A program made the position numbers and the translations under genes. 64,000 nucleotides of DNA from the NCBI GenBank assembly GCA_004794655.1, contig SMMW01000627.1, positions 2,479,501 through 2,543,500 on the forward strand, in the 5' to 3' direction. Positions within the stretch are counted from its first letter, which is position 1. Each line of letters opens with the position of its first letter. The DNA comes from Marisa cornuarietis. Its lineage: Eukaryota; Mollusca; Gastropoda; Architaenioglossa; Ampullariidae. The notes beneath the pieces were generated by a model. That model was given only the letters and a program-made list of their open reading frames with translations. It was not told where the DNA came from and did no database searches. This document shows positions 46,057-57,539 of the stretch, one piece after another.

Positions 46057-47160
46057 AACATTAAATAAGCAAAGATTTGTATCCTTATTGTGATAACATG
46101 ATATTTTGAAAATTTTTTCAAAGTAGTTTAGAAACAAACTGAAACACTTTCCGAACAATGTAATAAACAGTTGCTGAATGTTACAGAGACGTTATTACCT
46201 TGTCAACTGGGATTAAAATAAATTTAAAAACATGATGAAAACAATAGCAACAACGATAGTGAATATGTCCGTAAATAGTTGTAATAGTTACATGTAAATA
46301 TCTTGGTAAGTAGTTGTGTTGAGAACTAAACTAAGTGTACTAGGAAATATTTGTAGTGTGCTAAGGGTGAAAATGATTGTAGTGTAATATTTGTGATGTA
46401 GTCGTCAACCAAGTGAAATATACAGGTAAGTGTTTGTAGGAGGCATCATTATGTTACAGAAAGTATTACCAGAATTATGCTAATAAAATATGAACGGTGG
46501 AAATCGTGTTTCTACAATCAGAAAATTTAGTCTTTTTTCCTTGCGGGTGGGAAGAGTTTACAGTAGTATTATTCTGGATGTTGGCTACATGGAAGATGAT
46601 GTGTAGAGCGTGTGTGGCAGCCATTCTCCCTCCCCCACATAAAACACACACACACAATCACATGTGCGACTATATTACACATATACACTATGCACGCACG
46701 CACGCGCAAACACACACAATCACATGTGCGCCTATATTAAACATTAACACTATGCACGCACACACACACACACCAAACTGAGGGAGGGTGAGAAAGAAAA
46801 GAGAAAGAGCTGTCACTGGTTGGGGGACACACCTGAAAGATCGCTCGTTATATCTTCAGTGCGCATGTGCAAGTGTAGCTGTGCCTGCTGACCTTCACCG
46901 TGACTTTCTATGTTCTGCCAACCTCAGCCTGGGGGTCCAATGACACCAGCGCAGTTAACCTACATGTTGGCAGCTCGAAACAGAAAGACATATCGTCTGC
47001 ACTGTGTGTGTGTGTGTTGAGTGATAGCGTGCGTGCGTGCGTGCACACTGGGAGAAAGAGAGAAAGAAGATGTTGAAGTGCTGGGCCTGGCGCTGGGTAA
47101 ACAGGCTGGTCAGCTGAACTGCGCTGCCGTGTGCAAAACTGTTTTCATTCGAGCAACAAT
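46055..47160. other. Non-coding stretch, CA/GC patches
   Basis: A duplicated segment of about 60-70 bp: cacacacaatcacatgtgcg and catatacactatgcacgcac at 46645-46705 recur at 46711-46770. gcgtgcgtgcgtgc lies at 47029-47043. No gene was seen. Confidence 0.5.
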
Positions 47161-47161
47161 T

Positions 47162-47815
47162 CTACCCCGCCCTTATAGTACCTCGTCTTGTCCTCCACCT
47201 CATCCTCAGTGACACCACCACACGTGGGACAACCTCACCCTGCCCTTATATTATCTCGTGATCTTGTCCTCCACCACATCCTCAGTGACACCATCACACG
47301 TGAGACAACCTCACCCTGCCCTTATATTACCTCGTCATGTCCTCCACCTCATCCTCAGTGACACCATCACGTGGGACAACCTCACCCTGCCCTTATATCA
47401 GCTCGTCATCTTGTCCTACACCTCATCCTCAGTGACACCATCACACGTGGGACAACCTCACCCTGCCCTTATATAACCTCGTCATGTCCTCCACCACATC
47501 CTCAGTGACACCATCACGTGGGACAACCTCACCCTGCCCTTATATCAGCTCGTCATCATGTCCTCCACCACATCCTCAGTGACACCATCACACGTGGGAC
47601 AACCTCACCCTGCCCTTATATAACCTCGTCATGTCCTCCACCACATCCTCAGTGACACCATCACGTGGGACAACCTCACCCTGCCCTTATATCAGCTCGT
47701 CATCTTGTCCTACACCTCATCCTCAGTGACACCATCACACGTGGGACAACCTCACCCTGCCCTTATATTACCTCGTCATGTCCTCCACCACATCCTCAGT
47801 GACACCATCACACGT
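47162..47815 (+). repeat. 73-76 bp minisatellite, 9 units, CACGTG in the units
   Basis: The phrase tcctcagtgacacca starts at 47203, 47279, 47352, 47427, 47500, 47573, 47646, 47721 and 47796 (spacing 73-76). A unit also has tgggacaacctcaccctgcc and cttatat. Two unit types differ at cagctcgtcatc and acctcgtcatg and partly alternate, suggesting a dimeric higher-order unit of about 148 bp. The junction cac(ac)gtg keeps the palindrome CACGTG in most units. The last unit changes to cacacgtcag. Confidence 0.93.
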
Positions 47816-47824
47816 CAGACGCAG

Positions 47825-48365
47825 AATGTACCTCTGTATAAAATGAGTAATGACAACATAATTTTGACATGACTTCCAATATATCAAAATTTCACGTAAC
47901 ATGCAATTAATGTTCATGTCGAGTGCTATCGCACTGTTTACAACTGATGTCGAATTACATACAAATTCCATGTCAAATTTTCACAAATTTTACAACTAAA
48001 GTCTATGTTCATGTTGCACGTAGCTTCAAAGAAATATCCTCATCGAATTTGCACCTCGCAAGCACATATATAGACAAGAGTAAGCACCTTCGTTTAATTT
48101 ATCACGTGATATTTGAGAACTGGACTTTCAACATGTCGTCTGAAAATGCAATGTGTTATGTCGGTTTGTGGCTACGTAAAAATAAAAGGTAATCGGAATA
48201 TAAGTAAACAAATCAGTCTGTAACTTTTATGTTGCCATGTCAGTAACTCTGCGGCATACAGGCCTGAGTGAGATATGGATAACAATATGGAAATAGTTTG
48301 GTTTGATAACCGGTCACTGAGCATCGATGTTCCGCCTTCTACTTCGTCGTCCATGACAAGCTGAC
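47825..48365. other. Non-coding stretch, no gene seen
   Basis: AT-rich; no features were recognised. Confidence 0.5.
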
Positions 48366-48369
48366 CACT

Positions 48370-48618
48370 TTAAATTATCGTCAAACTCATTCACTTCGTC
48401 CTTCAGATTATCTTCCAATTCATTGACTGCGTTCTTCAGATTATCGTCGAACTCATTCACTTCGTCCTTCACATTATCGTCAAACTCATTGACTGCGTTC
48501 TTGACATTATCGTCAAACTCATTGACTGCGTTCTTCAGATTATCGTCGAACTCATTCACTTCGTCCTTCACATTATCGTCGAACTCATTGACTGCGTTCT
48601 TCAGATTATCGTCAGTTG
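48370..48618 (-). repeat. 33-bp minisatellite encoding an 11-residue repeat on the minus strand
   Basis: About seven 33-bp units (plus strand attatcgtcaaactcattg plus actgcgttcttcag). On the minus strand the frame 48314-48670 reads NLKNAVNEFDD / NVKDEVNEFDD variants, an acidic 11-residue repeat with hydrophobic residues at positions 2, 6 and 9. That spacing suits an amphipathic or hendecad coiled-coil helix. Differences between units are mostly conservative (Leu/Val, Asn-Ala/Asp-Glu, Phe-Asp/Leu-Glu) or silent. However, the frame's start Met and Lys run come from an adjacent poly-A tail and SINE-like sequence. So this is either an exon fragment or a non-coding array that happens to be open. 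Confidence 0.8.
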
Positions 48619-48624
48619 ATTGCG

Positions 48625-48800
48625 TTTTTTTTTTTTTAAATTTCGGCGCATCCGGGATGTAGATACCCATTCACCCACCCAGGGGTGTTGCATCGGAGGA
48701 AGGTGGTTTGCATCACATAACAGCGCTGTAGCCGTATTGATAACGGGTTGTCGGGTGAACATATTCAGGTCCTGCTCGCCACCCTCGCCCGACTACCGAG
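48625..48800 (-). mobile_element. Probable SINE with poly-A tail
   Basis: On the minus strand, gtgaatgggtatctacatcc (the family 1 body block) is followed by ggatgcgccgaaattt and a run of 13 A (48625-48637). Upstream is aatacggctacagcgctgtt, a possible remnant of the tRNA-like head. Confidence 0.5.
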
Positions 48801-48804
48801 ATGA

Positions 48805-51800
48805 CGACCTTTGACATTTTCTATTGTAACTTTAACGTGTTACAAATAGTCCAATTCAGAACGCAGTCTTCTTACTTTTTATTTATTTATTTATTTATTT
48901 TCAACGTATCTTGCGAAAGGTCGGACCTTCCTGTTGAGACATCATGTGACCCTGTGCTTATGCGTGCGTATTTGATGAACTTTGTAACATACAGGATGTC
49001 CTATACCCCTCACATGTCTTGTTGAGATATTCTTTGACACCTGAGACCTTGCAGTCACGATAATCTACAGAAAGAAAATATACTTGTCCACCTATTTTTC
49101 AACAATATTTATATATATGCATATAATATATAATAATTTATATAATAAACACGAATTTCCGTTTCTGAAAGCTGACGCTGCAGATTCAGCCTAACCCATG
49201 TGCGTGCTTTCATGTGGTTGTGTGTTTAAGGAATGTTTACTTTATACTGTGTTACTTTAATCTTCACTGGAACACGTGATCACCCCCTCTGCACCCCATC
49301 AGCCTCATCTCCCAACCCTCCCCCAACTCCCACACCCCCTTACCTCCCGGTATAGCTTCGAGTTCCGGGGGTATGATAAGCCATCTTGCGACCACCCGGG
49401 TGCCTGGGTGTCAAAAAGCACCTGCATTATCCTGCAGAGGGACTTGTTTCAAGCACCCACATCGACACTGTTTGATGAAATGATTGGTTCCATAAATTCC
49501 CTGCCCCTCCGGGGCGATTGTATCCACTCCAGAATTTCACTCCGCGGTCAGCAGTGACTCATCAGTCGATTGTTTTTGACACCCCCGGCTTCTTGAAGGA
49601 GGCTTCAAGGAGAGAAGAAATAAAAGGAACTAACCGTTTTCATCGCCTTGGGGGGAAAAGAGTTTGCTAAGGGGCTGCCTGGATACTTGCCTAGCACGGG
49701 CTGAATTCAACCTGTGGCCCTATCACCCCCCACACTAGTGGCGGCAACACGGAGGGTTAAGCTCGTCTTGACTTTGTGATTGCCGTCCAACTCTGCTTGC
49801 TGTGAGTGTGAACTCTTACACTGGGACACCCGAGACATTGTAAAGTGCGGTTTGTACAACGTGTGTATGATACACCTGCTAAAAACGGTGAACAAATACG
49901 GACAATACTGAGCTTGCTTAGAGTAAATACACGGAGACTGCATGGAATGATATTTTATACAGCTTTCATAAATCGAGTCAGTCGCGAGAAACCTTATTAA
50001 AGGCGTACTAGAGTGCATTTTTTCTTATGGCTTGGGAAAGTTCTGCGTAAAATACTGTTTTTCTAGTTCTGGTTCTTCTCTTCTTGAGAAACATGTTCAG
50101 AAAGAGGTCAGAACGACAGACAGGACTATAAAGGGATACGCTTATGTTGTCAAAAGTTGTCAGTTGAAAAAAGTTGGACCCTATGTTAAGTATGCATATT
50201 TGTGTCCAAACACGAACGTTGATGTTGATGCTTTTCGGTTTGTATCTCGAGAATGAAACCAGTATTCGCCCAGAATTTCATGATTCGAACTTCTCCAAGT
50301 TGTGGACAGTCAAGAATGTCCATAACCTGGCTACGTTTCACCGTGCGGTTGTCGCACGAGAAGGAAGATCGAGTCAGTATGGGGAATAAAGCGGGGCAGG
50401 GCATGGTTGCCTGGTTACTTAGGGTTAGTGAATGAGGCTCATCACAGCACGTAAAGAAGAAAGAGACGATTTACCATAAGTCTGTGCTGTGTCAGGGTTT
50501 ACGATTGAACCGGAAGCTCACACACTAAAAATTACTTAACTAAGGTCGTAGAAAGTGTAATCGGAGACAGCATCAGTCTGAGAACAATGTATTTCATTAA
50601 ACATCTGGTTTCATTAGATACCACTATTTTCCCATTTTCCTGGCACATTTCTTTTCTTTTCTCTTAGCTGTCCTTTCAGGCCAACCTTTTGTTAATATAG
50701 AGATATATTAGAATTAAGATGCTCGATTGTTATGCCGTATCTCAGTCTACTCAGGAGGTGTTTCTTGAAGAGTTTTTTTTTCCTATTCATTCTCCCCTCC
50801 TCTCATTTTCTCTCCATGTGTATGTGTGGGAATTTTCTTAGATTATCCTTAATGTCGTGATCGTTGGGTTTAAATAGTCCTCAAACTTGATCAGTTTTTA
50901 ATTTTTTTTTTGTCGAAAACATTCAGGTCCAAAGTGCGAGTGAGCGAGACAGAAGAAGAGAAAGAGAGATTAATATTTAGTTTGTACTTTGGCCAGCTAA
51001 GTGCACCACAATGTTGCAGCCTTACATAGGTTTAAATTAAAAAAAAACTGCTATCATGCAGCTAAGTATGCTAAAAACGCTGAGTATATATATATATATA
51101 AATAAATGAAAACAATAAATAGTATATTAGTAAATATAGAAATATACTATAAAAACTGTATAATTAGTAAATGTCAAAAGTAGAAGGAAAGAATGGCAAA
51201 AACAATCAAGAATATTAGTGAACCTCTTTGGTCGAGGAAATAAATTGTAAGCCAGACTTGAAGGTGCAAAAATATTTTCTCGCGTAAGCAAACAACTTGT
51301 CCATCGAGACCAACAATAAATGAAGAATTTCAGTTACTTTTGTCTTAAAAGCCCAAAAGAAGGTAGGAGGGATAGATAAAAAGAAAATGATTGAAATTCT
51401 TAAAATGTGTTCTGTAGACCAAAGACTACCCTACTGAAGGGATCGCCAGATAAGTATATAGGTCGTTTGACACCTGTGGTGTAATTTGCATTCTGTATTC
51501 ATTCTCCTTTGCTGAAGGACAACAAAGGCAGCATTCTGCGGACCGACATTTTAGTCTGGTCTTTCTCGAATTCCATAAGTGCTGTGCTTTTAACACCTGC
51601 CAGGACTGGCACACCTGTATTTGTTTTGGTTTTTTTCCTTGGCGTTGACTCTGGATCTTAATTAGGCGTTATCCGTATTATCGTCAACTGACTGCAAGGA
51701 ATAGATCGAGGGTATTAGGGTTGCCATAAACAGACTGGCAAGTGTGGGTCTTGTCTACTTGTTCCTTAGGTCTTTATTCTCTGGATTCGTCTCCAATCCG

Positions 51801-52440
51801 ACAGTTTTGTTGCCGGTCAGATGTTGCACTTGGGGGATTCGCCCTCCGTCAAATTCTAAGAGTTAAAAATACGATTGTAACACAAGTTCCCTTCAAAGGA
51901 GAATTAGAGAAGACTGGGGGCATGCCAAGAATGTTAAGTACTGTCACGACCGTAATTTTCAAGATTGAGAAATATCAATGTCTGACTTGAACATTTAATA
52001 AACGTAAGTTTGGAGTTGGGATGGTCTAAGAAGTATGTGATGAAGAGTTATTCAGATTGAAGTTACACAGAGATTAAAAGGGAGGTTGTAAACTCTGGGT
52101 TGTAATTACGCCCCTTTTACCCCCCAAAAAGTGGCAGCTAATTATGGTCACTCAGCTATTATCTGGTTTAACGAACGTGGTTAGAATAGGAGCGTACGTA
52201 TAGAAAATAAGTTGTGCCCCTTGGTGATACCATGTCCTTTGTTACCCACTCTTCAACGCGTAATGATCACGTGACACAAGTACAAACGCGCATGCAAACA
52301 GGGGCATAGTTAATCGTCGAGTGTGGAGAAGGGCAGGGGTATGACTTTCATATGTCGATTGGTTGGCTGATTTATTTGATAAGAAATTGTTACCACCTCT
52401 TTGTGATTTGGGGCTGTAGAAACAAAGGGCAATGAAGGGG
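48805..52440. other. Long non-coding stretch, no gene seen
   Basis: (TTTA)n at about 48878-48900, AT-rich TATA stretches at 49107-49145 and 51083-51102, and a C-rich segment at 49283-49345. The frames at 49276-49557, 49707-50018 and 50032-50435 are non-repetitive but resemble no known family. Confidence 0.45.
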
Positions 52441-52454
52441 TAAGACGAAGAACC

Positions 52455-52500
52455 TCACTCTGCTCCCACCTCGGGTGTCACATCCAGGGAGAAGGGTCTT
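52455..52500 (-). mobile_element. SINE family 2-related fragment
   Basis: The plus strand ctcgggtgtcacatccaggg agrees with the reverse complement of the middle block of the 17524-17605 copy (tggatgtgacacctg). It is very short. Confidence 0.4.
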
Positions 52501-52504
52501 TGCC

Positions 52505-53880
52505 GCGACAGGAGATCTGCTGACGCCACCATCGAGCGTTTCATTCTTTGCAAACCTCTAGCACTCCTAATCACGGGTACTGCTACGGGTGCGCATCATC
52601 GATCCCCTTTCCTTCACCTAGCTCACACTCTCCATCCTTCTTATACGGGTGTTTATTATTTTCTTCAGTCGATTTTGTTGACTTGTTTACTTTCGTGTTT
52701 GTGTCCTTGAACACGTATGCTCAGTGCTTGTACCCAGTTTTACCCAAATCCTTCCAGCATTCACCCCAGTCACTTCCAGTCGAGTGTGGGTATCGTATAG
52801 GCATTACCTGTGAAATGGACCTGATTCACGAGCGACTATTTTGCCTCCCTAAAAACAATGGCTTATGGACATAAAGAAGAAGGATCGAGAACCTTACATA
52901 AAAAGTCCGGAACTGCTACATGTTCTGGCAAATGATGGCAGATATGATAGGGCTAGCCAGACTGTCATTTCTTTCATTTACATGCGCTTGCACGAGTAAG
53001 GCCCATTAGGGTGGGTAGGTAGAGAGATGCGGGCTCAGATTCCCCTCGCTGTTTTCCCGGACGTGAGACAGAATGTAGGGTGGGACTTAGGAGCAGATTG
53101 TCGGTGTAATGTCATGTCGTCCATGCACTGGGGTATCCGCCAGGGTGTAGGTAGGCAGTGCGTGCTTTTCTGGCGGCTACATTCTGATGGCGAGCCCTGA
53201 GGGTGTGTGCGTGCATTTTATTCAACCCTTGAGAAGTTGAGCGCATATCTACCACCCGGCCCGAGGCCAGAGGAGAACTAAGAGCTCCTGCAGTAAGCCA
53301 GTGTGTTTATCCTTACATGGTGGGTTATGTGACCATGACAACAAAGAAACTACACAATTTATAATCACGATAGAGAATACATCACTTCTTTTATTTATTA
53401 ACCTGTCGTCTAATACTAGAAATCCACATTACATACATGCATACGTACATAAACATACATGTATTGACTGGTAGCAACTGCCGAGCGGTTATGCTCGAGA
53501 AGAACAAGCGGACAGACACAACGTAGAAATGATTCATTAGAAAGTCATTCCATTAAAGTGATAATAACGAATGTTTTACCATGTACATGCTTAAAGTGAG
53601 CTGTAGAGGAAATATGATACCACTAAAAGAAGGAATGGAAGTCGTTTCATGTTCCGGTTACCCTAGTCTCAAGGCTGCTAAGTTGCGCAAGTTTCACGTG
53701 CACGAACATGGTTTCAGAACATCCCGTGATTCGGTTGCAATGTTGGATAATGTTGGATCTACGGATTTACACATGTAAGTAGTATGGATCATTAATTTCC
53801 ATGCTTCGATGAGATTTCTAAGTAAATTATGAACCTTTAGATTACAGTCACTCTTGACAACATTTATAATGAAGCCCCTC
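52505..53880. other. Non-coding stretch, possible tRNA-like remnant
   Basis: gggctcagattcccctcgc near 53031-53049 is B-box-like but no A-box is convincing. The 108-codon frame 52548-52874 is unrecognised. Confidence 0.45.
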
Positions 53881-53884
53881 AACT

Positions 53885-54291
53885 TTAAAGGCTAACTCGA
53901 GGGCAAAATGATTTTAAGACAGTTTATTGCAAGACACGATTTTATCAAAATTTAATTTTAAAAAATTTAATTCTTTCTACAGGATATCGACCTTCGAACA
54001 TTGCAGTTCACACCTAGGTTTTAGAGAGTTAAAACCTATTTCCTGCGACGTGACATCAGTATAGTTACAGTTTTGGCAATGCTTTCTTTGCATGTGTTAG
54101 ATACTTTTGGATATTGGATATTGGATGTCCCAAAAGTGGGACTTTAGATCACTCCACTTGTGCTTTAATCCCATGAAAACTGGTTTAAAAAAATGACCAC
54201 CCATTTGTGGTTTAGGCTAATACCAGCGCTGTGTTGTAACCTGCCTACCGCATTAAGCTTTAATTGATGTTAGACTCGAGTTTGCCTTTAA
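53885..54291. mobile_element. Possible TTAA-flanked MITE (407 bp)
   Basis: The left end ttaaaggctaactcgag (53885-53901) and the reverse complement of the right end, ttaaaggcaaactcgag (54275-54291), match at 16 of 17 positions. Both ends coincide with TTAA, the target sequence used by piggyBac-type transposons. The interior is AT-rich with no frame of note. A similar end is at 44651-44667. This is inference from termini only. Confidence 0.45.
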
Positions 54292-54294
54292 GTC

Positions 54295-55470
54295 TTGCCA
54301 GACACGGGCTGCTGTTAGGAACGAAAAAGTTCTACTCTGTTTCCCCCCTATTCTACTCCCCGCTCTACACAACTCCTATAGTCGCTCGCTCATTAAGCAT
54401 CGAATGTCAACGCTGCTTGCATTTTAAGTGCATTACACTAGTCCCGTGTCGCCCAAGCACTAATCAAAATCCCATTTACCTGTTTAGGTGACGGTATGTA
54501 ATAACAACTAATTTGTTTTTAAAGCGACCAAGATTTATAGAGCATTTGTTAGGACGTGTGTTTATTAGTAGCTAAATGGTCAGATCTTGATCAGCCATCA
54601 CACATCTCCACTTCTTCTTAAAACAAGCTAACAAAAAACACCACCCACCCCCCAAATAGACACCCTACCTTACTAAAATTAGTAGTAACAGATGCAGGAC
54701 AAATATTAGGAATTTTGTTGGCAAGACATATCAGTTATGGTGCGCTTTGTGGTTCCACAGCCCGCTGCACATACAAACTCATACTCCTAACATATAATGA
54801 TAATAACGGGATTTGTGTAAGACATTTCCCTACACAGATGCGAGCTTAATGCGCTTTAAGTAGGTAATGATACCGAGTGTTAGACAAGTGCATCACATAG
54901 CACGTGTGTCTCAACTGAGCGGACTTCTCCCTCCTTTCCTCCCCAGACACACACATATACGCGCGCGCACACACCCACAAACCCACAATCTCTACCCTTT
55001 CCCCATTCCTCCTGTTGCTGCCAATGTGGCTGTGACTGTGACATGCATCTGTGATACGCAAACGGACTACGTTAACAGGTCGAGTAGGAAAGGTTACAGA
55101 AGGGCGAGTTTGCACTGCCTGACCCCGATCGTGCTTGGCGAGAAGATTATTATTTACCAGTTGATGATAGGCTGAGGTGCTAGGGGAAGTGGTTCTGGGT
55201 GGGGGAGGGGTTGCAAGCTTGGGTAAGGGGCGTAATATTCTTGGCTTAGCCATGTGGGTGGGTAGGGTGGAGGAACAATCATTGTCAACAGCACAATAAT
55301 GGCGGAAGCGTACGGGATGTTTGTTGTCCCAGTTAACGTAGCTCAACGGGTCTGCAATCGGTTTTGTAAACAGTGACTACGAAAGATTTCGAGATTGTTC
55401 CCTCCACGGCATGAAAAGGGGGGTGTTAACTCTTAACACTTCGGCGTTTCCTGCTCATCCGCCAAGTACA
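54295..55470. other. Non-coding stretch, no gene seen
   Basis: It contains cgcgcgcac near 54960-54970. The 166-codon minus frame 54846-55346 and the 102-codon plus frame 54867-55175 lie opposite each other and neither shows a known motif. Confidence 0.45.
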
Positions 55471-55474
55471 CGTG

Positions 55475-56945
55475 TGTTTGTCGACTGTGTGTATATGGCT
55501 GAACAAGAGTAGGGTCTGTCGACTATATGTACAGTATATTGAGAAGAGTAGGGTCTGTCGACTATATGTACAGTATATTGAGGAGAGTAGGGTCTGTCGA
55601 CTATATGTACAGTATATTGAGGAGGGTAGGGTCTGTCGACTATATGTACAGTATATTGAGGAGAGTAGGGTCTGTCGACTATATGTACAGTATATTGAGG
55701 AGAGTAGGGTCTGTCGACTATATGTACAGTATATTGAGGAGAGTAGGGTCTGTCGACTATATGTACAGTATATTGAGGAGAGTAGGGTCTGTCGACTATA
55801 TGTACAGTATATTGAGGAGAGTAGGGTCTGTCGACTATATGTACAGTATATTGAGGAGAGTAGGGTCTGTCGACTATATGTACAGTATATTGAGGAGAGT
55901 AGGGTCTGTCGACTATATGTACAGTATATTGACAAGAGTAAAGTCTGTCGACTATATGTACAGTATATTGAGGAAAGTATGATCTGTCGACTATATGTAC
56001 AGTATATTGAGAAGAGTAGGGTCTGTCGTCTATATGTACAGTATATTGAGAAGAGTAGGGTCTGTCGTCTATATGTACAGTATATTGAGAAGAGTAGGGT
56101 CTATCGACTATATGTACAGTATATTGACGAGAGTAGGGTCTGTCGACTATATGTATAGTATCTTGAGGTGAGTAGGGTCTGTCGACTATATGTACAGTAT
56201 ATTGAAGTGAGTAAGGTCTGTCGACTATATGTATAGTATATTGAGGTGAGTAGGGTCTGTCGACTATATGTATAGTATATTGAGGTGAGTAGGGTCTGTC
56301 GACTATATGTACAGTATATTGAGGTGAGTAAGGTCTGTCGACTATATGTACAGTATATTGAGGAGATTAGGGTCTGTCGACTATATGTACAGTTTATTGA
56401 GGTGAGTAGGGTCTGTCGACTATATGTACATTATATTGACAAGAGTAGGGTCTGTCGACTATATGTACAGTATATATTGACAAGAGTAGGGTCTGTCGAC
56501 TATATGTACAGTATATTGACGAGAGTAGGGTCTGTCGACTATATGTATATATACAGTAAGGTTTGTCGACTATATGTAGAGTATATATCTGGACCAGAGT
56601 AAGGTCTGTCGACTATATGTGCAGTATATGGCTGGACAAGAGTAAGGTCTGTACAGTATTTGGCTGGAAAAGGGTAAGGTCTCTCGACTGTATGTGCAGT
56701 ATATGGCTTGGACAAGAGTAGGGTCTGTCGACTGTACGTGCAGTATATGTCTAGACAAGAGTAAGGTCTGTCGACTGTATGTGCAATATATGGATGGACA
56801 AGAGTAGGGTCAGTCGACTGTATGTGCAGTATATGTCTGGACAAGAGTAGTGTTTTTCGACTATATGTACAGTATATGGCTGGAGAAGGGTAGAGTCTGT
56901 CGACTGTATGTGCAGTATATGTATGTGGCAGGGCACGAGTAAGGT
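55475..56945 (+). repeat. 39-bp minisatellite, regular core and diverged right flank
   Basis: The core unit is ggtctgtcgactatatgtac plus agtatattgaggagagtag. gtctg recurs at 55514 and 55553, giving a 39-bp period that holds to about 56400. At about 56460-56945 units become longer and diverged (gtatatggctggacaagagt, actgtatgtgcag). Nearly every unit keeps the palindrome GTCGAC and most keep TGTACA. Since 39 is a multiple of three, 228- and 169-codon frames run through it. These are repeat artefacts. Confidence 0.95.
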
Positions 56946-56999
56946 TTTAAACATGTGAGAGACCCCTACAAAGCACGACGGTAAAGCAGAGGATCCGCC

Positions 57000-57095
57000 G
57001 TTTTGGGGACCTTCTCAGGCCTCTGGCTGGAAATCTTTCCGCCCACCCAGCAGCTGTCCAGATGGGTATCTGATTTATGAAGGGAGGTAAAGACC
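57000..57095 (+). mobile_element. SINE family 1 body fragment
   Basis: The phrase cagctgtccagatgggtatc tgatttatgaagggaggtaa matches the body block of family 1 (gaatgggtatctgactt) with the aggtaa continuation. No tRNA-like head is clear. Confidence 0.45.
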
Positions 57096-57114
57096 GGAAG
57101 GTAAAATTGTAAAT

Positions 57115-57356
57115 GACTTTAAACTTATTTGGACATAGTGAAAATACCCTGACTGACAAATAATGGACCGTATAATAATAATGGCAAAGTTCTACAGATA
57201 TAAATCCAGTACAAGAACTTTAAGTATACAGGCTTTTCTACAAGAATTAGACAGACAAATGAAAGTGGAAAGATGTATAGCTCTTAGCAATATGAAACTG
57301 GCAACCTTTGATCAACAATGTAAACCATATAGAAATATTTTTACACTTTGGTAAAT
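57115..57356 (+). pseudogene. LINE ORF2 extreme C-terminus (same family as 28310-29040)
   Basis: One frame (about 57125-57160) reads LFGHSENTLTDK and the next frame (57163-57354) reads MDRIIIMAKFYRYKSS then QAFLQELDRQMKVERCIAL. Compare the minus-strand element at 28310-28890: LFGGSNDLETDAVLDLIILL, YIYSCRF, and QILKHRYKIEKFNACLE. The order and spacing agree, with a frameshift near 57160. It ends at the stop at 57352-57354, so this is the end of the polyprotein. The zinc-knuckle part is missing. Confidence 0.75.
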
Positions 57357-57498
57357 GCATACCAGAATAGAATGTAACTAATGGGAAACCCATACCAAAA
57401 TGAAGATAGGTCTCCAGGTCTCTTTTACACTGTGGAATTGTGCAAGCACGTTTTTAGACCTTGTTAAACCTGGTAAACGAATATATATACGCGCGCAC

Positions 57499-57536
<38 letters not shown>
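57499..57536 (+). repeat. (GT)n microsatellite
   Basis: About 18 GT units preceded by cgcgcgcacgc (57490-57500), followed by T-rich sequence. Confidence 0.95.
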
Positions 57537-57537
<1 letters not shown>

Positions 57538-57539
57538 GG

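Noticed and set aside
54846..55346. 166-codon minus frame
   Set aside because: A 102-codon frame overlaps it on the other strand. Neither has a motif, and part covers a cacaca/cgcg patch.
55472..56158. 228-codon frame of 13-residue repeats, with a 169-codon frame on the other strand
   Set aside because: It is produced by the 39-bp minisatellite, with several frames open at once.
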